Source: Candidatus Promineifilum breve (GTDB lineage: Bacteria > Chloroflexota > Anaerolineae > Promineifilales > Promineifilaceae). From it: a DNA stretch of 64,000 nucleotides. Every line of letters begins with the position of its first letter. The stretch's first letter is position 1. The translations under genes were made by a program, and so were the position numbers. Of this stretch, positions 44,001-52,941 are shown in pieces. The stretch lies in the NCBI RefSeq assembly GCF_900066015.1, contig NZ_LN890655.1, forward strand, positions 3,450,726 to 3,514,725, written 5' to 3'. Under the pieces are notes generated by a model, which saw only the letters and a list, made by a program, of their open reading frames with translations, had not been told where the DNA came from and did no database searches.

Positions 44001-45777
44001 ACTGAACAGCAACGACGCCGTCTCCAAGGTTACGGTCATCAACCCGCGCATCGAGATCACGGTGACGCCCCCCTTCCAGACGGTGGCTAAGGGCGAGACG
44101 GCCCTCTTCACCATCGTCGTCAAAAATACCGGCAACGTTGATCTGGAGAACATCATCGTCAGCTCGGCCGCCGTGCCCGATTGCAACCGCCAGTTCGACG
44201 AACTGGCCGCCGGTCAATCGTTGGATGCCTATGCCTGTATCATCTCGCAGGTGCAGGAACGAACCGATAACGAAGTCGTGGTCACGGCGCAGGACAAAGA
44301 GGTGGGCAGCCAGGTGACCGACGAAGACGAGTCCATCGTGCGCGTGCTCCAGGACATCATCGTTGACATTTCCACCGCGCCCAGCGTGGGCGACACGCTG
44401 ATCAAGGGGCAGAACGCCGTCTTCAATGTCACGGTGATCAACCCCAGCGAGGCCAACCTGAAGGCCGTGGAGGTGAAGGCCTTCGTCGATTACGACCTGG
44501 CGGTGGAAGCGGCTGCGCCCAACGCGCCGATCCCGGCCACCGAGTGCGATAAGGTCATCGGCAATCTCGATGCCGGCGACGAAAGCACCTATAGCTGCAC
44601 CATCAACAACGTGCAGTCTTCCTTCCAGATCGAGGTCCGGGCCACGGGCTTGATCGACGGGGTCATCGAGACCGACGACTTCGACATCGACGAGATCGGC
44701 GTGCTCGACCTGACGTTGGAAGCGTTCTCTCTGCCGTTCACCATCCTGGCTGGGCAGCCGACGTTGGTCGAATTCAGCCTGACGCTGAACAACATCAGCA
44801 ACGTACCGCTGACCCTGAGCAGCCTGGAGAGCAATCTGCACGGCAATCTGTTGAACGCCGGCAACGGGGCCATCAGCGCCAACACCTGCCCCGGCCTGAA
44901 CCTGGCTATCCCGGCCGGCGAAGTGCGTAGTTGCTCCTATGAAGTGACGCTCATCCTGCAACCGCCGGCGCTCACCAACGTGATTACCGCCGTGGTCGCC
45001 AACGGCGGCAACAAGCAAATGACTGTGGTCGATGAGGCGCTGGTCAGCGTGGCCGACTTCTCACCGCTGGAAGTGACCCTGTCCGCCGACCCGCCCAGCC
45101 TGGTCGCGCCGGGCGGCATCGTCAACCTGACGGCTCAGGTCACCAATAACACCACGGGCGACCTGACCCTCGATGGACTCACCGACTCGATTGAGGGCAA
45201 CCTGAGTGGTAAGGGCACTTGCCAGACGCCGCGGATGATCCCCGGTAACGGCAGCTACACGTGCACCTATTCGGTGACGGTCAGCGGCCAACAGGCCGGC
45301 AACATCGTCACCCACGTCGTCACGGCCATCGCCGACGCCGAAGAGGCCAGCGACTCCGTGGCTATCTCGATCACGTCGTTGTCACAGACGACGATCCGGC
45401 TGCCCGTTGTCTCGAAAATGGGCGTGGCCGGCGAACCCAATAACAGCGTCTGCTCGGCAATGCCCATCATGCCCAACGTGAACAACTACTATCTGGCCGA
45501 CGATACGACCGACTGGTATCGCGTGACGCTGGACAGCGCGGCCCAGCTGAAGGTTAAGCTCAGTGGGTTCATGGTCGAGGGACAACTCGTGGCCTACGGC
45601 GGTAATTGCGCCGCCCCGGGCAACCCGATCGGCCACAATGGCGATCTCGGCATTGTCCCCAATCGTGAGCTGAACCTGGGACTCCAGCCGGCCGGCACCT
45701 ACTTCATCTGGGTCATCGCCAACACGGTCAGCGCTTCGACCGCACCCTACACGCTGCGCGTGGAATCGACGCCGTAG
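41047..45777 (+). CDS. Large secreted surface protein with cadherin-like and CARDB-like repeats
   Basis: A 1576-residue protein with a signal peptide (LAALAFILLAVSPVLA). Three cadherin-type repeats come first (INNQTLTIPENSPDGTFTD; VNDTTFTISEAAANGTVVGT, with ATDPEGG and QLDYET motifs). Next are Ig/VCBS-type repeats (VNDPPTTSGIADVSVGEDAP), two copies of a roughly 105-residue module (VNDAPTLTSFSKNTEEDVAI) and DUF11-like repeats. The C-terminal domain after RLPVVSK resembles bacterial pre-peptidase C-terminal domains (EPNNSVCSAMP; DDTTDWYRVTLDSAAQLKVK). Acidic D-x-D-x-D stretches suggest calcium binding. The start at 41047 is preceded by GGAG; the upstream start at 40987 lacks a signal-peptide fit. 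Probably an adhesin or matrix protein. Confidence 0.88.
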   Translation: MKTKSTVLSLGSLLAALAFILLAVSPVLALPPVINNQTLTIPENSPDGTFTDPSFIKAYDKEDKPLTYDVIGGDGETLFEVGFTTGQVTVIDGSLLDYETKKSYVLVVKVEDVEALSDSAEITINLVDESDEPPSMDDQTFNVPENTANSGTVGQLAFDDVDVNDTHTFTILSGNGTGLGAFQIDSTGKIAVKDTTQLNREATPQFVLTVKIQDEAGFSDTAQITINVTDINENPVVNDTTFTISEAAANGTVVGTVTATDPEGGALTFTRSGTTAFSINATTGQVTVADNTQLDYETHPTMTFVVTVTDPGGKTDTATITVTLDEFNDPPEIEGDGIDDVIVNEGTASKVVNLWSAFQDDEDEDAELTFLVWDVDNDALFDADPAISNANGTLFLDFAPNAAGVANITVRAFDQGGEHVDDTFEVNVNDSPVPAGYDNVTVNEDAPNALIDLYDGFTDDEQPSSALLYEVIGNSNPGLFSSVNINLPNLVLDFAADANGQANITIRATDSGGLSAQTTFNVKVNAVNDPPTTSGIADVSVGEDAPDTVIDLADAFDDKEDDPEQLVFEVEDNSNPNLFESVTVNPGLATLTLNYKPNTSGSAILTIKATDKGVPGVPNSSQSVETSFDVTVGGVNDAPTLTSFSKNTEEDVAIQFTLNDFTSKYSDEDGDPLVNIRIDTLPANGTLKLGDANVTANQVIPAAGVAGLIFVPAPNWDQGATTFEWNASDGAAFAAAPATVTINVSAKNDAPIVTNFEKFGQEGINVLFTETDFTGAFSDVDGDSLVKIKIDSLPGHGSLKLVNSPVTVNQQINKDSLKDLRYVPDQFFFGEDSFGWSGSDGAVYSSPATVKITLSPKNDPPALDLNGDGVGTGFTAKFVAGGNPVVIAGQGLDITDIDSTMMQSATIIIVNRQNGNKELLDANVAGTNITKEFSPGSGVLFLTGPDTIANFEKVLRTVDYEIAPDVANPNTDTVRNVSFRVYDGELNSNDAVSKVTVINPRIEITVTPPFQTVAKGETALFTIVVKNTGNVDLENIIVSSAAVPDCNRQFDELAAGQSLDAYACIISQVQERTDNEVVVTAQDKEVGSQVTDEDESIVRVLQDIIVDISTAPSVGDTLIKGQNAVFNVTVINPSEANLKAVEVKAFVDYDLAVEAAAPNAPIPATECDKVIGNLDAGDESTYSCTINNVQSSFQIEVRATGLIDGVIETDDFDIDEIGVLDLTLEAFSLPFTILAGQPTLVEFSLTLNNISNVPLTLSSLESNLHGNLLNAGNGAISANTCPGLNLAIPAGEVRSCSYEVTLILQPPALTNVITAVVANGGNKQMTVVDEALVSVADFSPLEVTLSADPPSLVAPGGIVNLTAQVTNNTTGDLTLDGLTDSIEGNLSGKGTCQTPRMIPGNGSYTCTYSVTVSGQQAGNIVTHVVTAIADAEEASDSVAISITSLSQTTIRLPVVSKMGVAGEPNNSVCSAMPIMPNVNNYYLADDTTDWYRVTLDSAAQLKVKLSGFMVEGQLVAYGGNCAAPGNPIGHNGDLGIVPNRELNLGLQPAGTYFIWVIANTVSASTAPYTLRVESTP

Positions 45778-45850
45778 GCCAGGCAACAGAACCGACCGGC
45801 TAGCGCTCGATCTTGCGGCCGGGGTGGCGCGGGTTAACGTGAATGGTAAC

Positions 45851-45887
45851 TGTCCGGCATCCGTCCCCTTGTGGCGGATGCCGGACA
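45851..45887. terminator. Hairpin between surface-protein genes
   Basis: A 13-bp perfect stem (TGTCCGGCATCCG, 45851-45863, with 45875-45887) and an 11-base loop lie 73 bases after the stop of the large gene. There is no T-run. It may be a weak terminator or mRNA-stability element that tunes expression of the next gene, whose ribosome site (AAGGAAG) begins just downstream. Confidence 0.5.
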
Positions 45888-45909
45888 ATCCATTAAGGAA
45901 GTGGGCGAC

Positions 45910-47841
45910 GTGAGTAGTTCAAAACGATCAACCATTGTGCTTCTGGTAATTGGCCTGGCCGTCATCGTCGTGTTGGGCCTGACTGGTGGTCTGCGGATTG
46001 GGGCGGCGGCCGACAATACGACCGGCGTCGCCACGACCGGCGTCGCCACGACCGGCGTCGCCACGACCGGTGTCGCCACGACCGGCGCGCCCCTTATCCT
46101 GTCGGCCCACCAACCGCGCCGGCAAGATTTCTTCGCCGGCGGCGATGCCGAGATCACCGTCAATATCACCAACACCGGCAGCATCCCCTTCCAGACGGTC
46201 ACCGTCAGCGGCGCGACCTTCGCCGATTGTAACCGCGGCAATCTGGGCGCTTTGGCCCCCGGCCAGTCCACGTCGTATACCTGTGGGCAGGATAACGTCA
46301 ACCAAAGCGTCCTGAACGAACTCCAGGTAAACGGCTCCACCGGCGCCACCACCGTCAACCACAAATCCAACTCATTTGTCAAGGTGCTGAAGCCGGAAGT
46401 GCGCATCACCAAAACCCCCCAGGTGCAGACCATCCGCCAGGGAGCGACGGCCTTTTTCACGGTGACCATCTATAACACGTCCGATTTCGTGATGACCCTC
46501 GAGGAGGTGGACGACTCGCTGGCCAATGATTGCGATCGCAATCCGACGATCACCGTCTACCTTCAGCCGGGGGATAGCCTCGATTACGCCTGTTCGATGG
46601 CTAACGTCCAAAGCCCCCAGGCCACCGTGGCTACCGTGCGCGTCCGGAATCCGGTCACCACGACCGAGTATACTGCCAGCGACGTGGCCTGGGTCGAATT
46701 GCTGGATCTGGAAGCGGTGCTGACGCCGCAGCCGGCCACCATTCTGGAACCGGGCGATCTGGTGACCTATACGGTGGAACTGATCAATACGGGCAGTCTG
46801 CCGGTTACGCTGGTCGGCCTGACGACCAACAAATACGGCAACATCCTCGATCCGGGCAATACCCAGCTGGAAGCGGCCGACAACACCTGCCTGCCGCAGC
46901 CCACGCTGCCGACCCTCTCGCCGTTTGGCGGTAGTTATACCTGTAGCTTCATCGCGCCGGTGGAAGGACAACCGTCCGACTTCAGCGTTATCCTGACGGC
47001 AACGGCCCGCAGTCAGGGCTTGCTCGACGTGACGGCGACGACGAACGCCACCGTTCAGATTATCAACGTGCCGGCGTCGATGAAAGTTACGCTCAGCGCC
47101 GATCCGCCGTTTATCAATCCGCCCAGCCAACTGATTACCTTCAGTGTGAGCGTCGAAAACACCAGCGGCGCGGACGCCATCAACATCCTGGCCATGGCTG
47201 ATGAATTTCTGGGCGATCTGAACGGCCGGGGCAATTGCGAGTTGCCGGTCCAGGGGTTGCCGGCCGGCTACTCGTATCAGTGTCACTTCTCGACTGTGGT
47301 GGCCGGCGAAGTGGGGCAAGAAAAATCGCGCACGATCTCGGTCGAGGCCGAGAGCGACGATCTGATCGGCGAACCCCTGTCCGTCAGCGAGATCGTGAAG
47401 GTCGTCATCACCGACCAGCCGACGCGCTATAACTACATGCCCAACGTGAGCGACCATACATTAGATCGGACGAGTTGCGCGCGGCCCTACCCCTTGCGGC
47501 CGGACACCCAATATTTTTTCCGGCCGCCCAACCAGTATGACTCGACCCTGCCTGTGGAACAGCGCGAGCAGGATTACTTCACCTTCACGCTGGCCGAGAG
47601 CGCCGCGGTGCGGGTGGAGTTGACCAACTTCGTGCCGCTCAAGGGACAGTTGATCATCCGGCCGCACGTCGTGGGTGGCTCCACGCCCTGCGGCCCGTCT
47701 TTGGGCCGCAACCCCGACGAGGCGCTGAACAAAATAGTCGACCTGGGCACGATACCGGCCGGCCGCTATTACATCCAGCTGATCAACGACGGGCCGTCCA
47801 ACGTGGCCGATCTCTACGGGCTGTTCGTGCGGGTAGACTAA
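45910..47841 (+). CDS. Membrane-anchored or secreted surface protein with DUF11/CARDB-like repeats
   Basis: A 643-residue protein from GTG 45910, chosen because AAGGAAG precedes it; the GTG at 45871 lies in a hairpin. The N-terminal hydrophobic segment (STIVLLVIGLAVIVVLGLTG) is a signal or anchor. A 5-residue repeat TTGVA (15-bp DNA repeat, 46018-46088) follows. Then come four roughly 110-residue Ig-like repeats, each with NTG or NTS, a GDSLDYACS-type turn and paired cysteines, similar to the repeats in the previous protein. The last part (YNYMPNVSDHTLDRTSCARP; GTIPAGRYYIQLINDG) corresponds to the C-terminal domains of both neighbouring surface proteins. Confidence 0.82.
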   Translation: MSSSKRSTIVLLVIGLAVIVVLGLTGGLRIGAAADNTTGVATTGVATTGVATTGVATTGAPLILSAHQPRRQDFFAGGDAEITVNITNTGSIPFQTVTVSGATFADCNRGNLGALAPGQSTSYTCGQDNVNQSVLNELQVNGSTGATTVNHKSNSFVKVLKPEVRITKTPQVQTIRQGATAFFTVTIYNTSDFVMTLEEVDDSLANDCDRNPTITVYLQPGDSLDYACSMANVQSPQATVATVRVRNPVTTTEYTASDVAWVELLDLEAVLTPQPATILEPGDLVTYTVELINTGSLPVTLVGLTTNKYGNILDPGNTQLEAADNTCLPQPTLPTLSPFGGSYTCSFIAPVEGQPSDFSVILTATARSQGLLDVTATTNATVQIINVPASMKVTLSADPPFINPPSQLITFSVSVENTSGADAINILAMADEFLGDLNGRGNCELPVQGLPAGYSYQCHFSTVVAGEVGQEKSRTISVEAESDDLIGEPLSVSEIVKVVITDQPTRYNYMPNVSDHTLDRTSCARPYPLRPDTQYFFRPPNQYDSTLPVEQREQDYFTFTLAESAAVRVELTNFVPLKGQLIIRPHVVGGSTPCGPSLGRNPDEALNKIVDLGTIPAGRYYIQLINDGPSNVADLYGLFVRVD

Positions 47842-47990
47842 TACCTTAAGCCGGAACTTCATGTCCCGGCGCTAAACTAGGCAAGAACGGAGGCTATGGG
47901 ACACAGTCGAGATGCTCGGTAGGGAGCCGGGTGTATCAAACTAACGGTTACGGAATGATTTCCGGCCGGGAGGCAAATGCACGAATTTAG

Positions 47991-49691
47991 ATGGCAGTAG
48001 CGAGTTTGTTCGAAGATCTACTCGATCAATACAAAATAGAACAACTCATCGCCGCGAAGCGTTATACGGACTTGTTTCAGGCCTATGACGTGGATGATGA
48101 TCGCCTCGTCCGGCTCGACGTGGTGCATGCCGGGTTGGCCGAGGATAGCGCCTTCGCCGGCCAGTTCATTAGCCGCGCCCGCGCCCTGGCCCAGGTGCGC
48201 CATTCCAATATCGCCCCCATCCTCCACGTGGGCAAGACGACCGGCGGCGCGCCCTATGTGACCCAGGCGGCCATCGACGGCTCGCCGCTGTCCCACCGTC
48301 TGGAGCAGCTTGCCCAACGCACCACGCCTGTCAACTCGATCTATGCCCTCAAGCTGATCCGCCAGTTAGCCGACGCGCTGCTGCTGGCCGAGCGCCTGGA
48401 AATCTTTCATTACGACCTGCAACCCGATAACGTCCTGCTGAAAAACGTCACCCGCCCGACCGATGATTCGGTGGTGCTGATCGATCTGTTCATTCCCGCC
48501 GAGCGCCCGACCCGCACCGCCGCGCCGGAGGATACGCCCAACGCGGCCTACCTTTCGCCGGAGCAGCGCGCCGGCCGCGCCGTCACCGCGCCTAGCCACG
48601 TTTATTCGCTGGGGGCGATGTTGTACCGTTTGCTGGCCGGCCACCTGCCGGGCGGTTCGGTCAGCATGGGCGATACCGTCATCAACCGCACCTTTGGCCG
48701 GGCCACGGCCCTGGAGCGCGACCGGGGCGATCTGTCCCCGGCGACCTACGCCCTGATCGACCGCGCGCTGCGCAAAGACCCTCGCGGCCGTTTCCCAACC
48801 ATCGAAGCCTTTGTGGTTGCTCTCGACGACGCCCTGGCCGCCGAGGAGGTGCGCCTGGGGTCGGCCGCCGGCAACCGCGCGCCGGCCGATGCCCGGCCCC
48901 GGCCGTGGATATTCGCGCTGCTCGTGCTGGCCTTGCTCCTGGCCGTGGGCGCGGTGGCGGCGCGTAACCTGGTCGACCGCGCCCCCACCGCCGGGCCGGC
49001 CGCCACGCCGACCGCCGGCCAGACGCTAGTGGCCGTTGTGGCCTCTCTGACGCCGGCTGCGACCGACGAACCGACGGCCATCCCCGCCACCACCAACGCT
49101 GACGAGGCGGCCCCGGCCGTCCAGGATACGACCGTCCCTGAGCCGACCGTCGCTTCCCCCAGCCCGACGCCCACCCCGACCCCCACCGCGCCCCCCACGT
49201 CCGCTCTACCGACGGCGACGCTGGAGCAGCCGCTGGTGCGGGTCATTTTCAATCTAGTCAATCTGCGCCGTGGGCCGGGTGTGGGCTTTGCCACGATGGG
49301 CAGCGTGGCCGGCGGCGAATTGCTGGAGGTCGTGGCCCGCAACGATGACGAGGCCGATCTGTGGTATCTGGTGGTCACCGCCGACCAGCGTGTTGGCTGG
49401 ATCGCCGAGGAAGTGGTGCAGGTCACCTCGGTGGAGGCGCTCCAGGACGTGCCGGTGGCGGCGACGATTCCGCCCGCCCCCATCATCCTGCCCACAGCCA
49501 CGGTGACGCCCACGCCGACCGTCATAGCCCCGTTTACGGTCGTGCCGACGATCGATCCCGACGATGATAACGGCGGCGGCGAAGGCGGCGGAACCAGCGA
49601 GCCGCCCCCACCGCCGACGGCCGAACCGACCGATATACCGGGGGAACCGCCGACACTGACACCGCCGCCCCTTCCGACAGTTGAGTCCTGA
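47991..49691 (+). CDS. Kinase-fold receptor with extracytoplasmic SH3 domain, clear pseudokinase
   Basis: A 566-residue protein: a kinase fold at residues 14-285, a membrane helix at about 303-325, a Pro/Thr linker, a bacterial SH3 domain (FNLVNLRRGPGVGFATMGSV, about 412-480) and a Pro-rich tail. Catalytic residues are lost: the glycine loop is IAAKRYTDLF, the beta-3 lysine is D43 (LVRLDVV), HRDLKPEN reads HYDLQPDN, and DFG reads DLF (165-167). It is a paralogue of the LysM receptor at 38826. It may sense cell-wall or surface changes and signal without phosphorylation. The ATG at 47991 has no close ribosome site; GGGAGG is about 18 bases upstream. Confidence 0.85.
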   Translation: MAVASLFEDLLDQYKIEQLIAAKRYTDLFQAYDVDDDRLVRLDVVHAGLAEDSAFAGQFISRARALAQVRHSNIAPILHVGKTTGGAPYVTQAAIDGSPLSHRLEQLAQRTTPVNSIYALKLIRQLADALLLAERLEIFHYDLQPDNVLLKNVTRPTDDSVVLIDLFIPAERPTRTAAPEDTPNAAYLSPEQRAGRAVTAPSHVYSLGAMLYRLLAGHLPGGSVSMGDTVINRTFGRATALERDRGDLSPATYALIDRALRKDPRGRFPTIEAFVVALDDALAAEEVRLGSAAGNRAPADARPRPWIFALLVLALLLAVGAVAARNLVDRAPTAGPAATPTAGQTLVAVVASLTPAATDEPTAIPATTNADEAAPAVQDTTVPEPTVASPSPTPTPTPTAPPTSALPTATLEQPLVRVIFNLVNLRRGPGVGFATMGSVAGGELLEVVARNDDEADLWYLVVTADQRVGWIAEEVVQVTSVEALQDVPVAATIPPAPIILPTATVTPTPTVIAPFTVVPTIDPDDDNGGGEGGGTSEPPPPPTAEPTDIPGEPPTLTPPPLPTVES

Positions 49692-49765
49692 TTATCCCGG
49701 CCGCCACCGCGCATGACGGCCTGAACATTGTAGCCGATGCCGCTTCGCCAAGCTTTATCGGAATT

Positions 49766-52700
49766 ATGAGCGAATGTAACGTTATGAATACCAACAAACG
49801 ACGATCAAGGGTCTGGTTATGGCTGCTGCCGTTGATCGTTTTGGCCTACCAGGTCGCCATTGTGGCTGCCGCCGCCGTGCCCCCGACCCTTGACCTGAAC
49901 GGCGACGCGCCCGGCGCCGATTTTAGCGCTACCTTCACCGAGGACGAAGGCGCGGAAGCCATCGTCAGCGTGACCGGCCTTACTATCGACAACGGCGAGG
50001 ACACCACCCTGACCGCGGCCAAGGCCACACTGACCAACATGCCCGATACCGTGCATGAATCGCTGGCGGCCAACGCCGGCGCCACCGGCCTCACCGTGCA
50101 ATATGCCGAGGAAAGCGGCCAACTGACCATCAAGGGCAGCGCCTCCGTGGATGCCTATAAGGAAGTCCTGCGCACCCTGACGTATCATAACACCTCCCAA
50201 TCGCCCGACTTCGCCGACCGCATCGTGCTGGTGACGGTCAGCGACGGGCAGATGACCAGCCTGCCGGCCACCAGCACGGTGGCTATCAATGCCGTCAACG
50301 ACGCGCCGGTGCTAGATAATAGCGGCGAGATGACGCTGGTCGCCATCAACGAGGATGAGACGGCGTCCGCCGGCAATTCGGTGATGACCATCATCAAGTC
50401 GGCCGAAACGGGCGGCGAGGATCGCATCACCGACGCCGACGAAGGCAGTCCCGAGGGCATTGCCGTTATCGAGACCGGTTCCGCCAACGGCGTCTGGCAA
50501 TATTCGATCACCGCCGGCGCGTCCTGGCTGCCGTTCGACGCCGTGTCCAACACCTCGGCCGTCTTGCTCGACGGCGCGGCGCGCATTCGCTTCGTGCCCA
50601 ACCCGAACTTCAGCGGCTCGGCCGGTTTCTCGTTTCGCGCCTGGGATCAATCGGGCGGCCGCCCCAACGGTTCGACCGGCATCGACGTCTCCCTCAACGG
50701 AGGTATTACGCCCTTCAGCGCCGAATCGGAGATGGTGACGATCAACATCCTGACGGCCAACGATCTGCCCCTCGTCGATCTGAACGGCCCGGCCGCCGAT
50801 TCCGATTATGCGACGCAGTTCTACGAGAGCGGCGCGCCCGCGCCCATCGCCGACCCGGCGGCCACCGTCAGTGACGAGGATCACGCCTCGCTGGCCTCGC
50901 TGATCGTCACGCTGACCAACCGGCCCGACGGCGCGGCCGAATCGTTGGCGGCCACGACCACCGGCACCAACATCACCGCCGCGCCCTATGATCCCGCCAC
51001 CGGTCGCCTGGTGCTGACCGGCCCGGATACGACGGCCAACTTCCAGCAAGTCGTCCGCCTCATCGCCTATAACAACACCTCGGTCGGGCCGGCCACGGTT
51101 GTCCGTAGTGTGACCGTGGTCGCCAACGATGGCGTGAACGATGGCCCCGTCGCGACCAGTACCATCGCGGTGCATCCGGTCAACAGCGCCCCGGTGCTGG
51201 CCCCGGCGGCGTTGGCGTTGGGCAATGTGGCCGAGGATACGACCCAGCCGGCCGGCGCGATGATCGCCCAACTGTTGGCCGCCGCCGGCGATCCCATCAC
51301 CGATGCCGATACCGGCGCGCAGGAGGGTATCGCCATCATCGGCGCCGATAGCGTCCACGGCCAATGGCAATATGCCACGGCCAACCCGCCCGCCGGCGCG
51401 GCCGATTGGCTGCCGGTGGCCCCCGTCAGCCCGACCGCCGCGCTTCTGCTCACGGATACCTCCTGGTTGCGTTTTGTGCCCGCGCCCAACTACGCCGGGC
51501 AGTCCGGCAATCTGACCTTCCGCGCCTGGGATCGCACCAGCGGCGCCAACGGTCTGCGCGACGTGGACGTGAGCGCCAATGGCGGAACCACCGCCTTCAG
51601 CGTCAACAGCGGCACACTGGCGGCGGTGGTCACCCCGACCAATGACTTGCCTATTGTCGCCGGACTGCCCGCCGCGCCGCTGCTCTACGTGGAGGACGAC
51701 GACCCCATGCTCCTGGCCGGTAGTACGCTCACCATCAGTGACGTGGACAACACGCTGTTGTCGTCGGCCACCGTCCGGCTGACCAACCCGCTCGACGGGG
51801 ATGCCGAGTGGCTGCTGGCCACTACCGACGGCCTGGGCATCACCGCCGCCTATGCCGACGGCGTGCTGCAATTGACCGGCGCGGCCTCGCCCGCCGCCTA
51901 TCAGCAGGTGTTGCGCAGTGTCAGCTATTGGAACGCCTCCCAGGACCCCAGCCCCGACGACCGCCTGATCGAATTCAGTGCGGCCGATAATGTCAGTAGT
52001 GGCCCGACAGCCGGTCTGGTGGTCCAGGTGCAGCCGGTCAACGACCCGCCGGAAATCGATCTGGACGGCGTCGGCCCCGGGCTGGATTTTGTCACGACCT
52101 TCTTCATCAATCGCGGCCCCGTGTTGGTGTCGGCCCAGAGCATGACCGTGACCGACATCGACAACACGACGCTGAAATCGGCCACGGTGCGCATCACCAA
52201 CCCCCAGGACGGGCAGGCCGAAATCCTGGCCGCCGATATCACCGGCGTGAGCAACATCAAGGTTAGCTATGATCTCGCCGGCAATACGCTCACTCTGAAC
52301 GGGGTGGATAGCCTGGCGAACTATCAGCGCGTGTTGCGCACCGTGACCTATAACAATACCTTGCCCCAGCCGGACACCGCGACGCGCCAAATCGAATTCA
52401 TCCTGGCCGATAGCGCCGGCGTCAGCGACGCGCGACGGACGTCCCTGACCTTCGCCGTGGCCCCCAACGCCCGCCTCTTGCTGCCGATGGTGACCTGGGC
52501 CTACCCGCGCAGCGAGGAACCCAACGACACCTGCGCCCAGGCGCTTGGCCTCATGCTCAACAATGATCAATCGTTCCAGGCCGATGATGAGAACGACTGG
52601 TTCTACTTCGATCTGCCGGCGGCGGCCGACGTGGTGGTCGAGATGCACGATTTCACGCCATTGACCGGGCAGATCGTCGTCGCCGCCGAGAGCGAGCCGG

Positions 52701-52876
52701 GCCAGGGCTGCAAGAACCCACGATTTCTAGCCAACAACGGTTCCAGCGACAGCGACAAATTTGTCCCCCTGGGCCAACAACCGGCCGGGCGCTACTACGT
52801 CTGGGTCATCAACGACGGCCTACAGAGCGCCGAGGCCATCTATCGCCTGTATATCCGCGCCGTGCCGCCGGCTTGA
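49766..52876 (+). CDS. Large secreted surface protein with cadherin/VCBS-like repeats
   Basis: A 1036-residue protein with a signal peptide (VWLWLLPLIVLAYQVAIVAA). The body holds at least four repeats of about 130-150 residues that begin LDLNGDAPGADFSATF or similar, carry VTDIDNTTLKSATVRITNP-type motifs and end VLRTVTYNNT. This module also occurs once in the 1576-residue protein (LDLNGDGVGTGFTAKF). Two longer inserts have FVPNPNFSGSAGFSFRAWD. The C-terminus (RLLLPMVTWAYPRSEEPNDT; ENDWFYFDLPAAADVVVEMH) is the same pre-peptidase-like domain as in its neighbours. ATG 49784 is an alternative start. The next gene's promoter overlaps its stop. Confidence 0.87.
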   Translation: MSECNVMNTNKRRSRVWLWLLPLIVLAYQVAIVAAAAVPPTLDLNGDAPGADFSATFTEDEGAEAIVSVTGLTIDNGEDTTLTAAKATLTNMPDTVHESLAANAGATGLTVQYAEESGQLTIKGSASVDAYKEVLRTLTYHNTSQSPDFADRIVLVTVSDGQMTSLPATSTVAINAVNDAPVLDNSGEMTLVAINEDETASAGNSVMTIIKSAETGGEDRITDADEGSPEGIAVIETGSANGVWQYSITAGASWLPFDAVSNTSAVLLDGAARIRFVPNPNFSGSAGFSFRAWDQSGGRPNGSTGIDVSLNGGITPFSAESEMVTINILTANDLPLVDLNGPAADSDYATQFYESGAPAPIADPAATVSDEDHASLASLIVTLTNRPDGAAESLAATTTGTNITAAPYDPATGRLVLTGPDTTANFQQVVRLIAYNNTSVGPATVVRSVTVVANDGVNDGPVATSTIAVHPVNSAPVLAPAALALGNVAEDTTQPAGAMIAQLLAAAGDPITDADTGAQEGIAIIGADSVHGQWQYATANPPAGAADWLPVAPVSPTAALLLTDTSWLRFVPAPNYAGQSGNLTFRAWDRTSGANGLRDVDVSANGGTTAFSVNSGTLAAVVTPTNDLPIVAGLPAAPLLYVEDDDPMLLAGSTLTISDVDNTLLSSATVRLTNPLDGDAEWLLATTDGLGITAAYADGVLQLTGAASPAAYQQVLRSVSYWNASQDPSPDDRLIEFSAADNVSSGPTAGLVVQVQPVNDPPEIDLDGVGPGLDFVTTFFINRGPVLVSAQSMTVTDIDNTTLKSATVRITNPQDGQAEILAADITGVSNIKVSYDLAGNTLTLNGVDSLANYQRVLRTVTYNNTLPQPDTATRQIEFILADSAGVSDARRTSLTFAVAPNARLLLPMVTWAYPRSEEPNDTCAQALGLMLNNDQSFQADDENDWFYFDLPAAADVVVEMHDFTPLTGQIVVAAESEPGQGCKNPRFLANNGSSDSDKFVPLGQQPAGRYYVWVINDGLQSAEAIYRLYIRAVPPA

Positions 52877-52901
52877 CAGCTTCGCCCACCTGTTCTATAA
52901 T
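52873..52901 (+). promoter_or_regulatory. Consensus sigma-70 promoter of the recombinase-like gene
   Basis: TTGACA (52873-52878), exactly 17 bases, then TATAAT (52896-52901): a perfect consensus match. The -35 box overlaps the stop codon of the surface protein. The expected start site is near 52908, 34 bases before the ATG. Confidence 0.9.
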
Positions 52902-52941
52902 TTCGCATAACAGTACATTTTGGATAAATAGAAGGCGCGCT

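Noticed and set aside
50312-52648. 778-residue minus-strand open frame inside the surface protein gene
   Set aside because: Antisense shadow with biased composition; the plus strand encodes a signal peptide and regular repeats.
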